Positions 1-13,100 of a DNA stretch of 64,000 bases are shown here, one piece after another. The notes below the pieces were generated by a model. It was not told the DNA's origin. It was given only the letters and a program-made list of their open reading frames with translations, and did no database searches. The position numbers and the translations under genes are program-made. Origin of the DNA: Agapanthus africanus. Its lineage: Eukaryota; Streptophyta; Magnoliopsida; Asparagales; Amaryllidaceae. Position 1 is the stretch's first letter. The number at the start of each line of letters is the position of its first letter. The stretch lies in the NCBI GenBank assembly GCA_030015575.1, contig CM057351.1, forward strand, positions 3,729,122-3,793,121, in the 5' to 3' direction.

Positions 1-1573
1 CTACAATTGAAGATTTAGTGGAACCAGAGGATTCGATAGTTGCCAACGAATCTCAGCCTCTCCGCCGATCTAGTAGGGTTCCTCATCCACCTGAGAGATA
101 CTACGTTTTTCTCATTGATGGTAGGAGCGAGGACTGCATCATGGAAGATGATGACCCGACTAGTTTCGAGCAGGCCATCACGAGTGGGGACTCTGTGAAA
201 TGGCTGGATGCAATGCGATCTAAGATGGAATCCATGTACACCAACAAAGTATGGACTTTGGAAGTTGCTCCTGAAGTGGTAAAACCCATTGGGAGCAAAT
301 GGATCTTTAAGAAGAAACTTGGTGTAGATGGAAAAGTTGAGACTTTCAAAGCTAAGCTTGTTGTAAAGGGTTTTCGTCAACATCGAGGTGTGGATTATGG
401 CGAAACCTTTTCTCCTATAGCTATGCTTAAGTCCATCCGGATCCTACTTACCATTGCTGCATACCATGACTACGAAATCTGGCAAATGGATGTTAAGACC
501 GTCTTTCTAAATGGTGTTTTAGAGGAGTGTGTGTACATGACTCGGCCAGAGGGCTTCGTGGACAGTGGGAGCAGTGGAAAGGTGTGCAAGCTGCTTAAAT
601 CCATCTACGGGTTAAAGCAGGCATCGCGGAGTTGGAACATTTGTTTTGATGTTGTAGTCAAAGAGTTTGACTTCATCAAGAACATAGATGAACCTTGTAT
701 TTATAAGAAGGTAGCAGAGAGTAAGGTTGTCTTCCTCGTATTGTACATGGATGACATACTCTTGATGGGAAATGATGTTCCTATGCTGCACTCGGTCAAG
801 CTCTTCTTATCACATAGATTCTCAATGAAGATCTATATGATCCCTCCTGCATTTTGGGGATTAAGATCTATAGAGATAGATCTAAAAGGATAATGGGATT
901 GTCCCAATCCAGGTACATTGACACCATACTAAAGAGGTTTAGTATGGAAGAATCCAAGCGTGGGAACTTATCCACGATCTCTAGACTCACTCTCTCTAAA
1001 GAGATGTCTCTAAAGACTGATTTGGAGAGAGCTCGCATGCAAGGGATACCCTATGCTTCGGCAGTAGGCTCTATCATGTACGCGATGCTATGTACCAGAC
1101 CCGATGTACCATACTCACTAAGAATAGTGAGTAGGTATCAAGCAGATCCAGGAGAGAGTCACTGGATAGCTGTGAAGAACATTCTCAAGTACTTGAGAAG
1201 GACTAAAGAGATATTTTTTGTGTATGGTAACGGAGAACTCCAGGTGGAGTCCTTTACCGATTCGAGCTTCCAAAGTGATAAGGATGACTCTAAGTCGCAC
1301 TCGGGATTTGTCTTTACCCTCAATGGAGGGGTGGTTTGTTGGAAGAGTTCAAAGCAAGAAACCGTGGCAGACTCGGCGATGGAGGCTAAATACATCGCTG
1401 CCAACGATACTGCCAAAGAGGCTGTCTAGATGAAGAAGTTCATTATTGAACTTGGTGTGGTTCCGTCCATTGAGCATCCATTACCTTTGTATTGCGATAA
1501 CAATGGAGCTATGGATTTGGCCAAGGAATCCAGGTCCCATCAGAGATCCAGGCATATTCTGAGGCGGTATCAC
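1..1573 (+). pseudogene. pol: Ty1/copia pol remnant (RT and RNase H), element A upstream copy
   Basis: This is the 3' end of a copia polyprotein; the window opens inside it. It reads from the integrase-RT linker into reverse transcriptase (SKWIFKKKLGVDGKVETFKA, then the YMDDILLMGND active site near 745) and into RNase H (SFTDSSFQSDKDDSKS near 1250, YIAAND near 1390). Three defects are visible. The reading frame shifts near 835-860. An in-frame TAG lies at 1427-1429. The RNase H tail stops at about 1573, directly against an LTR, so roughly 150 bp present in element B (LTKAIPQIQF tail and polypurine tract) are missing. The closest relative in the window is the B pol on the opposite strand, to which it aligns almost residue for residue. 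It is a dead copy. The superfamily is certain; I did not fix the copia lineage. Confidence 0.93.
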
Positions 1574-3613
1574 TGTTGGGTATATGTATGCCCTAGAGGC
1601 TATTATATGATAGTGGATGTATTTATACATGTATATATACACAGAGGACATTCTTGCTCGACATGATAGTATGCTATCTGGTTGCTCTTTATCTGACATG
1701 TTCACTTGATCATGCTTTTATTCATTTGCACATGTTGATAAAGCCCTGAGGATATTTGCTTGACTATTGTGATTATGATGTAGATCATATTAGTGGGACA
1801 TCTGTAGTTTATAAGCATATCCTGAAATATCCCTAGTCGTCGGTGTATCGAGATGGGGCATTGATATTCCAGAGTAGACTAGCGTATATGATACTAGACC
1901 CATGTGATGGGCGATGGATGTTCCCATATCCATTGATGTTTGACATCGAAATCGTATACGAGTGCTCAGTGGAGACTGGGTACACTGGACGGACTCACCG
2001 GTATTATATCTATCATCGGATAGCAGTTCTCAGGTGACACTGGTACAGGTTAGTCTGTAGACCCGAGATTGTCATAGAGTCTCATGTGTTCTCCCACTGT
2101 GCTTTGATTTCCACCCTACCACGGCTCTACCGAGTCGTGCAAACAGGTGGCTTTTGGGTACAGTCCCGAGACACATGGAGGAAATGAGCGATAGAAGGGG
2201 TTTCGTCTCTCCCGATATTGGGGGTTGATGTTGCATTGTGCACGATTGGCTATATCAGTAAGTCCCTGGCCAGGGCTGTTGAGATTTACTGATAAGTGTT
2301 ATCAGTAGTTTCTTTATCTGTTATAGACCATTCATCGGCACGACTTATTGAGTTATTGGGGTCGACGTTGCCATCCCTAGACTCGATATGCAACATATCT
2401 GACGAAGAGACCGGACTGTACGGTAAGTGTTACCGGTTGGATCGACAGGAGTTTTTACAGGTTCGCTTGTTTTTCTTCTGATCGCTCAATACCTAGGAGC
2501 CATTACGCACTGCTGGTGCCGCTGACGGTTTGTGGGTATGTGATATGATCACTGCCTACTGCTAGCGTATTGACGAGTCTTAGAGTCCTACAATGGGGTT
2601 ACCTACCTCAGGCGAAACGATGTGGGGGTGTATATGGGGATATGCACAGGTGCTTGATTAAATGCATGTATATGATACCGCATTGTAATCTGGCGTTTTC
2701 TATTGGTCGGGTCGTATGCGATATGACCGGGTTATTAAATCAAGTGTTGGTTTAATAATGACCATTAGCTTTTTCATTTAAAACCTTTTCTATTTGCATG
2801 CATGCATGAATGGGTGTATGTGCACATGTTGATGTGTATGCACACATACATGCATACATACTTATCATGGTTGTTGATGCATTGGAGACGGAAATGCAAG
2901 ACTCACATGGTATAAAATATCCATATATTTTATTATTTGAGAAAAGAAAAATGGATTAATTCATGGTTGATATTTATCTACACTTGACCACACTTCACCT
3001 AATTATTAACCATGGATTAATTTATATTTGGCTTCTTAACTCAATCATAAAATATCTAGATATTTGTTTACCATGGTTGGATGAGAGAGAGACTCTCATA
3101 TATATTATTTTTTCTCATTTCATTTAGTTTTTATCAAAAAGAAAAAGAGCTCTAGCATTTCCATCTCCTCCTTCTTCTTCCTCAAAGCTTACTACCTCTT
3201 CAAAAGGGAGTGAAGGAGATAAAAAGGAAAGGTTTTTAAGTGAGATCCAAACCCACATCACCATTCTACTTTAGTGTAGGCCACTAGATTAGAGTTTTTG
3301 CTTCATCTTCATCCTAGATTAAGTGAAGTTTGTAGCTTGAGAAAAAGGGCCCCGGGTGGATCATCGTGGACTTGGAAGATCTCAAGTAAGCCGGTCCAAA
3401 CTCAAGTTGATCCAAGGAGTCTAGCAAGGAGGTCTACAAAGGTTGTATTTACTTTCACTTAGTGTTAGACACTTGTTTTAGTATGTGATACTATCTTGTT
3501 ATCCTAAACATCTAGTTTGATCCTAGGTTAAGATTACTTAGCACCCTAAAAATTTTCATTGTAGCATGTGTGTTGCTAGCAAACCCTACTCAAGGTGCTA
3601 AGGAATCCCAACA
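1574..3613 (+). repeat. LTR of copia element A (shared by two copies)
   Basis: The LTR begins TGTTGGGTATATG, matching the start of the B LTR (TGTTAGTTGTATG on the minus strand), and ends in ..CCCAACA directly before a tRNA-Met primer-binding site. It is about 2040 bp. A body near 2080-2280 is recognisably shared with the LTRs of B and D. It carries two short palindromes with a GTG centre: 2288-2306 (arms ACTGATAA and TTATCAGT) and 2421-2435 (arms CGGTAA and TTACCG). RNase H precedes it and a PBS follows it, so it serves as 3' LTR of one copy and 5' LTR of the next. The far end is fixed by the PBS; the near end is set by homology. Confidence 0.85.
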
Positions 3614-3630
3614 TGGTATCAGAGCCAAGC
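3614..3630 (+). promoter_or_regulatory. Primer-binding site of element A
   Basis: TGGTATCAGAGCC directly follows the LTR end. It is the usual complement of the 3' end of plant initiator tRNA-Met, which primes minus-strand cDNA synthesis in most plant copia elements. Confidence 0.9.
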
Positions 3631-4254
3631 TAGAATTTTAGACACGATGTTAAAACAGTTACGAAAACGAAATCAACTCCGAAAAATACGATATCATGAA
3701 ACCCTAATTTGCTCTCTGTAAATTTTTTAAAAAGTCGTTTAAAAATTATTTAAACAGCTGCAGAAGCTTGCATTTGATGTAACTAGAACACAGTGTGAAC
3801 ACGGGGCCCCCAGCTCGGATCTGACCCGAGCACATGAGCACCATGGCCGGCGAGCTCGGCCTCATTGCCTCCTTCGTGCCTTGTTTTCACACTGTGCTCT
3901 ACTCTGTATATTTTAGGGTTTCAGGTATTGTTTGTTTAGTCCATAAATTTCATGAGATGTTAATTTGCTGTGGGACTAATTCGGAGTTCTTCGTAGTCGT
4001 AATTTTAACATTGTATTGGTAACTTGACGGTGTTTAACTGTTCGAACGAACTTCACACACCACCTAATTACTCTCGCTGAAATTTTCCAAGTTAAAAATA
4101 TTCGAATTGATGAGCAAGTATTCCTATGGACCCTCTAGACGAACAAAACCCTAACTCGATTTTATGACCATGGAACTGCGGCTAAACCATAGGGTTAGCC
4201 GTAGTCCTGTGGCGCCATAAGTGAGGCAAGGGTTGACCCTTCTATGGCTGGTCC
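3631..4254 (+). other. Element A 5' leader, first part
   Basis: Untranslated leader between the PBS and gag, without a convincing coding frame. It is cut at 4254 by gypsy element E and resumes at 24981. The last five bases, GGTCC, are the left target-site duplication of E. Confidence 0.8.
4250..4254. repeat. Target-site duplication of E, left copy (GGTCC)
   Basis: GGTCC lies directly before the LTR at 4255 and is repeated directly after the other LTR at 24981-24985, as expected from integrase-made staggered cuts. Confidence 0.92.
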
Positions 4255-6022
4255 TGTCACGCCCCGCTTCCCGGAGTACGCTAAGATAGGCACGTGACAT
4301 AATCAACCATGCTACCTGTGGATAGGAAAAATCCCTCCACAGTCACATTACGGCTGTAGAGATATCAAGAACAAGAAACTAAACTAAACTATCTAGTACA
4401 TGTGCATGAGCCAGAATAAATGAGTCAAGAAATGATAATATGCGGAAGCAAAAGATCCAATAAATAAAACACCTAGAACGTAAAACTGCATACCAACAGG
4501 ATCCTCACCGCTCGGTCTAACAGCGGCAATACTCCCGATCAGTCGGCAACAAAGGTAGACGATCTGGGCCATGCAAAACCCAGACGTCAGCGCGTCATAA
4601 CATCAAGCAATAATATATAAACAGGGTAGCAAGACATGCAAGTATGATTATAAAAGGTAAAGCAGGTGTAACAGCAATATAAATCAGGGCAGTGAAAGGT
4701 AGTGTGTAGTGAGTAATCTAAACTGGTCTATTGGGTTAACTACTCTCAAGTCTTTGAAATCAATTTGATGAATCATCGATGTAACTCAATAGTATCCCGT
4801 GCGTGCCCAGGATCACGGTGAAGATTCTCGGGCTAAAACCGAGACATGCCGCTAGGCACTAAAGGAAAAGGGTAACGATGAATGATGTCCATGGCATCAT
4901 CCCAAGGCTGGCCTAGCTTCTAAAAGATAGTGGATATGATGGATGATGTCAGCAGCATCGTCCCAAGGCTGGCCTAGCCTCTAAAACTGATCAGTAAAAG
5001 TAGCACACCGTTGAGTTACAAGTCCGGTTTCATCATTGATTTCCCCATACCCCCAAGTTATATGTGTTCAAGTCATGTATTAAATAATCTAGAGCTAATG
5101 TCAACACAGGATCAGGCAGGTACAGGTTTGTCTGGATAGACAACAGGACGGTCCGTAAGGACAACAGGTCAGGTTTGTTGGCATTAGACACAAGATCAGG
5201 TAATAGGTAAAACCATGGTACATCAGGTCAAGCCAGGTAATGTATAAAGGTGTCATGTCATGAGGTGCACGGTACCATGTCGGGTCAGGTAGTAGGTGTA
5301 ACAAGTTATGTCAGGGTGTACAAGATATCTTATGGGTGCTCATAGTCAAACTAGCATCAGCATGGTATACAAAACAAGCATGGGTACTAATAGAACAATA
5401 AATTAGAACATGTAATATGATATGCAAATAGGTACGGAGATAGATGTACGGTTATCGATTAGAGTTCGGTTTATGGTTCCAACATTAAGTATCTTACACT
5501 TAAATGAATTGAATATGGAATATTAAAATCATATTTACATGTATTAAATGGCCTAGGGATGCAATGATATGTATAATATGTTCAATGGATGCAACCGGGT
5601 ATTCGGGGGTAGAAACTATTTAAAAGTGCTATGGGTTATGCAGATAATTATTAAGTAATTTAACCACGGATGTGGGTACACTATATTGTGCTTTAAGGTG
5701 CAACAAGTTATAATTTAAGATCTGAGTCTACAATGATATAATCCGACATCGAAATGCAAGAATGGAAACTAATAGCCTTAGGTTCAATTTACAGATTTAA
5801 TCATGAAATAAATATGTATAGATAATATAGTAGCATGTAGCAAGTTTCACTTGCCTGGTCGGATCTCAAAGCGGTACGTGCGACACGTCGGATTTTGGGA
5901 AAACGTCGCGATGTGTCCACGCGAGCACAGAACAGAACCAGGTAAGGCAAGAAAGTAACCACGCTGGCTGGGGACGTCTTCTGGGTCGCCCGGATCATCG
6001 ACGACATGCACGACTCCGATGA

Positions 6023-6673
6023 TCACCGGAAAGTAGAGAACTCAAGGAAAGAAAAGAAAGAAGAGAAGAAAAGAAGAGGGTGTGGTCTGGGGTTGTGGTG
6101 TTCGGTGCTCTGGCTTGGAGTCAGAGACGAGGAGGCGAGGGGGTGATGACGAGGTCGAGGGTTTTCCGGCGATGGGTGCTGGCTGCGGTTGGGTGCAGGG
6201 TTAATGAGGATCTCGGGGATGGGTTCTCGTATGTGTGAGGGAGAGAGGAAGAAGAGAGGGAGGTGAGGAGATGATGAAGGTGACGAGATTGGGTGAGGTC
6301 GATGGCGACGCCAAGGTGAGGCGCACGCGTGGGTTAGGTCTTGGCATGGGTTTGCTGCGGTGAGGTTGCAGGCGTCGTCGGGGGAGAAGAGAGAGGTGAT
6401 GAAGGAGATGAGGGGATGAAGACGAGGAGGTGGTGATGCAGGGACGGTCGCCGGCGACGACGAGGCGTGGCGACGACGAGGAGGTGGCGATGGAGGTGGG
6501 TGTGCAGGTTCGGGGAAAGAGAGGGAGTTGGCTCTGGGGTTGAGAAGGAGGTTGGAGAGAAGGTGAAAACGGGGGTGAGGAGGTGGTGGTTTAGGCGGCG
6601 ACGGAGGCGCTGGGTTAGGGTTTCTCGCGACGGGAAAAATAACGTGACCGAAGGAGGAAGAGGACGTAGGCAC
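6023..6673 (-). other. Proline/serine-rich open frame inside the LTR of E
   Basis: A 216-codon frame in element orientation, very rich in P, S, H and R, with no recognisable domain. A 220-codon version occurs at 23519-24181 in the partner LTR and differs by substitutions and small in-frame indels. LTRs start out identical, so the duplicate does not by itself show selection. The composition fits translation of purine-rich, GC-rich LTR DNA. It is recorded because it is long and stays open in both copies. Probably not a protein gene. Confidence 0.25.
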
Positions 6674-6714
6674 AGATAAAGAAAAATAATAATAAATTAA
6701 TTATTATGTAGAAT

Positions 6715-6833
6715 AAAGAGAGGGGTAGCGAGAGGAGAGAGGGAGAGAGAAGAGAGAGAGAGAGAGGAAGTGAGAGAGATATATAGTCTGTTTAAAATAT
6801 ACAAAATATATTTTCACAGAGAGAGAGAGAGAG
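6715..6833. repeat. GA-rich microsatellite in the E 3' LTR
   Basis: Runs of GAGAGA and variants broken by a short AT-rich stretch. The partner LTR has a longer version at about 24226-24372. Length differences between the pair reflect slippage. Confidence 0.85.
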
Positions 6834-7513
6834 GCTGTTAAGGAAATATAAAAATATTTTCTTAGTTAAAAAGTTATAATGAATTAAGGGATATAATATT
6901 AGTCCGTTTTGAGATTTTGGCAAATACAAATTTACTCAAAAACACGCCCGGGTCGGGTCTAAAAATTCAGATTTAAAATATTAAAAATATATGCGACTTC
7001 CAAATTTCAAAGTGAATGCTCAGTTAAAGAAAATGCATACCCCCAAGAACGGATGCACGTACGTGCGCGTAGCCATCCTAACACGTCCGTTTCACTGAAC
7101 GGGACGAGAACAAGATGCGCGGATGCTACCACAGGGTTAGGGGTATCATGCAGGATATGAAATGTAATTTTAAATTATTTTCTGTGACCTAAAATGTTAT
7201 ATGATCAAAGATGCGATACTAGATAAAATACCAGTATGTACTAAATATGAGATGCACGTGTCCATGTAACAAGTCAATGCAATCTATAAATAAGAATCAA
7301 ACAGGTTCAAGCAAGCGGGTCGGGTCGAATGCAATGTAAAATATAAAAATACCATTCGCACCCAAAATACGTTAAATCAAGAAATATCACGAATAAAGAA
7401 ATACGAGAACTGGAATTGGTATAAATGGACTCGGGTGTTACATTATACCCAACTACAAAAAGAATTTCGTCCTCGAAATTCCAAGAACAAGAAAGGATAA
7501 ACAATCAAGAATT

Positions 7514-7946
7514 TCAAGAATAGATGTGGAAACTTTTGTCGGACTTCATCTTCTCGTTCCCAAGTTGATTCTCCATGTGAACGATTTCCCCAAGAAACAA
7601 GTATAAGAGGGAAACTTTGTTCTTAAGAACCTTTTCTCTTCGTCCCACAATCGACATCGGTCGTTCCTCAAAGGTCAAATCTTCACGTACAGTCATCTCT
7701 GAATGATTCAACACATGTGTTTCATCTTGATTATACCTACGGAGTTGAGGTACGTAAAACACGTCATGAACATTCCCCAAAGATTGTAGTAACGCCAAAT
7801 GATATGCCACTTCTCCAATACGCTCCAAAATCTCAAAAGGTCCAACGAATCGAGGACTAAGCTTTCCCCGACTTTCGAAATGAATAACTCTTCTAGTTGG
7901 TGATATCTTCGAGAATACCGGATTACCAACAGCGAACTCTAGAGGT
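7514..7946 (-). pseudogene. pol: E integrase C-terminal part, split off by insertion of B
   Basis: On the minus strand this continues the integrase broken at 18553. It carries the conserved SPRFVGPFEILERIGEVAYHLA block, VHDVFYVPQLRRY, and EDLTFEERPMSI before a tail where a chromodomain would lie. The tail (YLFLGEIVHMENQLGNEKMK) resembles a weathered chromodomain only loosely. The exact break is set by the GAGGT duplication at 7942-7946. Reading through the empty site rejoins the usual integrase frame, which supports the nesting. Past the stop, about 7307-7504 also reads FEDEILFVVGYNVTP, the usual junk translation across the polypurine tract into the LTR. Confidence 0.85.
7942..7946. repeat. 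Target-site duplication of B, left copy (GAGGT)
   Basis: GAGGT precedes the B LTR at 7947 and is repeated at 18553-18557 after the other LTR. Confidence 0.93.
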
Positions 7947-10168
7947 TGTAGGGTTCCTAGGCACGCTAATGAAGTCTCACAAGGCATCAACCATGCCAAT
8001 TTCAAATTTTACGGTGCCGAGAAACCCTAGACTAGATCGTTGACTAGAAATTTAGGCGATATATGAATCTAGTTAACAACTTAACTAAAGATAAGAAGCT
8101 ACAACCTTTGTAGATCCGGATATCCACTTCCTTGGCTCCACGTAGGCGTCCTCTCGCTGTCCATCTCAAATTCCGGACTCAATCGTCGGCTTGATCGGAG
8201 AAATGGGCGGACTAGGTCGTCGGCTTTGTGCCGAAGATGATCTACGTCGAGGCATCACAAGTTCAAGCTTTGACTTCACAAATTTGTGAAACTTGTGAAG
8301 AAAACACCCAAAACAACTTGGCAAGAGGTAGAGGGTGAGGAAATAGGTGGTGGGTTCACTTTAGAATTGGATTTCTCACTTTAGAACTCAATTTGCCATT
8401 GATGGCATCAAGCTTTCTTTCTTGAAGAAGAAGATCAAGAAGAAGGAAATATTATGATAAGTTCATCAAAAATGAAAAAGAAATGAATACTTATCATAAT
8501 AGGAACCATGGTTAGGTGTAGAGAATTGACCAAGGTTAGAAGAGTGGTTAGGGTTAAGCATGAAGACAAATTGGTCACTTTGGTCAAAGCTTCATGAAGC
8601 TTCACAAAGGTTCAAGAATGAAAGCAACCATTTTGTATTCTTATCCCATTCTTTTTCCAAAATCAATAAATAAAAGAATGGATAATTAAAACCCTAATCA
8701 CTTTCTTAACCTAGGTTTAATTCTTTACACTTAACCAAATGAGCAAGCATCATCAAACATAATACAAAGATGTGCACAAAAGTATATCACATATACAACT
8801 TGCACATCAAGTGAGAAAATCCATTTAAAGTGAACCAATACTAGTTAATGCAAAATAATATATCAAATATATAATTATACATTAAATCATTAAATCAACA
8901 CTTGATTTAACGATCCGGTCATATCGCATATAACCGACTAGTATCCTATGTATCGGTTTATCGAATCAATCCTTGATTCGATATCTAGGTTATATCGAAT
9001 ATAACCAATCGATACATCCATCGCGAGAATGAAATACGGTATCACATACACGCATTATTCTCGGTCCTGCACATATCTCATATGCACTCCTATTTCGTTT
9101 CGCTTGAGCCAGGAAACCTCTGTGTAGGACTCTAAAGACTCGTCAATACGCCGGTAGCAGATGATGATCATATCAAGCACCCACAAGCCGCAAGCGGTCT
9201 GCTAAACGTAACGGCCATCCGGGTATTGAGCGATCAGAAGATCGACGAGCTATCCCGCTCACACTCCTGTGAATCCAACCAGTAACACTTACCGTACAGT
9301 CCGGTCTGTTCGTCTGTTATGTCGCATATCAAGTCTAGGGGTGGTATACGTCAGACCCCAATAACCGATAAGTCGTGTCGATGTGAGGCTCATAACGGGT
9401 CGAGAAACTACTGGTAACACTTACCAGCAAATCTCTGATCAGCCCTGGCCAGGGACTTCCCTGTTACGGCCAATCGAGCACTGCGCAACATCAACCCCCA
9501 ATACCGGGAGAGACGAAACCCCTCCTATCGCTCATTGCCTCCATGTGACTCGGGACTGTACCCAAAGACCACCGTTTTGCACGCCCTCATGGACGTGGTA
9601 AGGTGGAGATCAAAGCACAGTGGGAATCATACAAGACTCTATGACGATCTCGGGTCTACAGATTAACCTGTACAAGTGTCACCTGAGAACTGCCATCTGA
9701 CGTGAGGTATAATACCATCTGGGAGTTCTCGGCGAGTCCGTCCAGTGTACCCAGTCTCCACTAAGCACCCGTATACCATCTCTGATGTCAAACACCAATG
9801 GATATGGGATCATCCATCGCCCATCTCATGGGTCGAGAAGCGTATACGCTAGTCTACACTGGTATATCGATGCCCCGTCTCGATACACCCACGACTAGGG
9901 ACCTTGAAGGATGTACCTATGGACTACCATGTTCCCACTAGTATGATCTGCATCATAGTCCAGGTAGTCAAGTACACATCCTAAGGGCTTTACCAACATG
10001 TAACTATAAGACAGTTTAAAGAGACAAGTGTACATGTTAAGATAAAGAGTAACCAGATAGCATACTATCATATCGAGCAAGAAAGTCATCTCTATATATG
10101 TCCAAGCATCCAATATAATATACATCATCTGTACAATACTGGCCTCTAGGGCATACATACAACTAACA
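7947..10168 (-). repeat. 3' LTR of copia element B
   Basis: On the plus strand it runs TGTAGGGTTCC..AACTAACA and aligns with 16335-18552. It holds the two GTG/CAC-centred palindromes (9280-9294 and 9411-9427) seen in the LTR of A. The polypurine tract abuts it at 10169. Confidence 0.95.
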
Positions 10169-10182
10169 ATCTCCCACTTGCA
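10169..10182 (-). promoter_or_regulatory. Polypurine tract of B
   Basis: On the minus strand the sequence just after the pol stop reads GCAAGTGGGAGAT, ending at the LTR. This is the plus-strand primer. D has the same tract at 38617-38631. Confidence 0.85.
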
Positions 10183-13100
10183 CTAGGGCCAGCTGCTGTA
10201 GTATCGCATACCGAGCATCCCGAAGAGTCTCTCAAACTGTATCTGGGGAATGGCCTTCGTGAGTTGATCCGCCGTGTTGTTCTTCGTGTCAACCCTCCTG
10301 ACCTCTATCTCCCGGCGATCAACTATCTCCCGGATCAGGTGATACCGCCTCAGAATATGCCTGGATCGCTGATGGGACCTAGGTTCCTTGGCCAAAGCCA
10401 CCGCTCCATTGTTATCGCAATACAAAGGTATTGGATGCTCAATGGATGGAACCACACCAAGTTCAGTAATGAACTTCTTGATCCAGACAGCCTCTTTAGC
10501 GGCATCGTTGGCAGCGATGTATTCAGCCTCCATCGTCGAGTCTGCAACGGTTTCCTGCTTGGAACTTTTCCAGCTAACCGTCCCTCCGTAAAGGGTAAAG
10601 ATAAATCCCGACTGCGACTTAGAGTCGTCCTTATCACTCTGGAAGCTCGAATCGGTAAAGGACTCCACTTGGAGTTCTCCGTTACCATACACCAAGAGCA
10701 TCTCTTTAGTCCTTCGTAAGTACTTGAGAATGCTCTTCACAGCTGTCCAGTGACTCTCTCCAGGATCAGCTTGATACCTGCTCACTACACTTAGTGAGTA
10801 TGCAACATCGGGTCTGGTACATAGCATCGCGTACATGATATAGCCTACAGCCGAAGCATAGGGTATCCCTTGCATGCGAGCTCTCTCCAAATCAGTCCTG
10901 GGAGACATCTCTTTGGAGAGAGTGACTCTAGAGATCGTGGGTAAGTTCCCACGCTTGGATTCTTCCATACTAAATCTCTTTAGTATGGTGTCAATGTACC
11001 TGGATTGGGACAATCCCAATATCCGTTTGGATCTATCTCTATAGATCCTTATTCCCAATATGCAGGAGGCATCACCAAGATCTTTCATTGAGAATCTTTG
11101 TGATAAGAAGAGCTTGACCGATTGCAGCATAGGAATATCATTTCCTATCAAGTGTATGTCGTCCACGTACAATACGAGGAAGACAACCTTACTCTCTGCC
11201 ACCTTCTTGTAGATACAAGGTTCATCTGGATTTTTGACGAAATCAAACTCTTTGATAACGACATCAAAGCAGATGTTCCAACTCCACGATGCTTGCTTTA
11301 ATCCATAAATGGATTTAAGCAGCTTGCACACCTTCCCGCTTCTCCCACTGTCTACGAAGCCCTCTGGCTGAGTCATGTACACGCACTCTTCTAAATCACC
11401 ATTTAGAAAGGCGGTCTTAACATCCATTTGCCAGATTTCGTAATCATGATATGCAGCGATGGCAAGCATGATCCGGATAGATTTAAGCATAGCAACTGGA
11501 GAAAAGGTTTCGTCATAGTCCACACCTGGTCTTTGACGAAAACCCTTTGCAAAAAGTCTAGCTTTGAAAGTCTCCACTTTCCCATCTACACCAAGTTTCT
11601 TCTTGAAGATCCACTTGCTCCCAATGGGTTTTACCCCTTCAGGAGCAATTTCCAAAGTCCATACTTTGTTGGTGTACATGGATTCCATCTCGGACCGCAT
11701 AGCATCCAGCCATTTCACTGAGTCCCTACTCGTGATGGCCTGCTCGAAGCTAGTTGGGTCATCATCCTCCATGATGCAATCTTCGCTTCCACCGTCAATG
11801 AGAAAACCGTAGTATCTCTCAAGTGGACGAGAAACCCTGCTAGATCGGCGGAGAGGCTGGGGTTCGTCGGGTACTACTGAATCCTCTGGTTCTACTAAAT
11901 CTTCAGTTATTGTTTGTGTTGCTGGAACCTCTTCCAGTTCTACTTCAATGTCACTAATCTGTTTCATAAGAAAACCTTTTTCTAAGAAAGTGGCATGTCG
12001 AGAAACAAACACCTTTTGTTCCTCGGGGTGGTAGAAGATATACCCTTGTGAATTTTTGGGATATCCTACAAACTTACATAAGACTGATCTTGCCTCGAGT
12101 TTGTCCGGATTTTGTCTTTTGACATAGGCTGGACAACCCCATATCTTAACATACTTAAGAGATGGTCTCTTCCCTTTCCATATCTCATATAGAGTGGTAG
12201 GCACTGATTTGGTAGGAACCATATTCAATAGGTGTATGGCTGTCTCAAGCGCATACCCCCAGAAGGAAATAGGTAACTCAGCTGTACTCATCATTGAACG
12301 CACCATATCTAATAGGGTGCGATTCCTTCGTTCCGATACACCGTTGTGCTGTGGTGTATAAGGTGGAGTAAGCTGAGAGAGAATCCCATTCTCTTTTAGA
12401 TAATCTTGGAACTCATTGCTCAAGTATTCTCCTCCTCGATCAGATCGAAGGATCTTAATACTTTTGCCCGTTTGGTTCTCTACTTCTTGCTTATATTCTC
12501 TGAATTTCTCAAAAGCTTCAGACTTGTGTTTCAAAAGGAACACATGCCCGTATCTAGAGAGATCGTCAGTGAATGTAATGAAGTAGGAAGAACCGTTCCT
12601 GGCATGGGTAGACATGGGACCGCATACATCACTATGTACCAGTCCTAAGAGTTCAGTAACCCTTTCTCCGTGTCCACTAAACGGAGCTTTGGTCATTTTT
12701 CCTTTGAGACATGAATGGCAAGTATCATAAGATGATAATTCGAACGGATTCAAATAACCATCCTTATGTAACTTAGCCAGTCGTGTCGCATTGATATGAC
12801 CAAGTCTACAATGCCACAAGTAGGATTCGTTCATTTCTGAATTTTTCCTCTTGTGTGTGTTCTGTATATTGAGGACTGTATTTTGATTTAGAATGAATAT
12901 GCCATTATGTAACGAGCCTGATGCAATCAACTTTTGATCTAGGAATATGTTCATAACATTATCCTGTACTACAAAATTATATCCTTCTTTACTCAATAAA
13001 GAAACTGATATAATGTTGCACATCATGTTCGGTATATAATAGCATTCATTCAGAATCATTGTATCACCACTTGGTAATACTAGGTGATATTCGCCAACTG

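Larger units (their letters stand above)
4255..7442 (-). repeat. 3' LTR of gypsy element E
   Basis: On the plus strand it begins TGTCACGCCCCGC and ends GGGTGTTACA. Read on the element strand it is TGTAACACCC..GTGACA, with TG..CA ends. It matches 21742-24980 nearly throughout. It contains a GA-rich microsatellite (about 6715-6833) and a proline-rich open frame (6023-6673, minus) that reappears in the other LTR. No host gene is visible. Confidence 0.93.
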
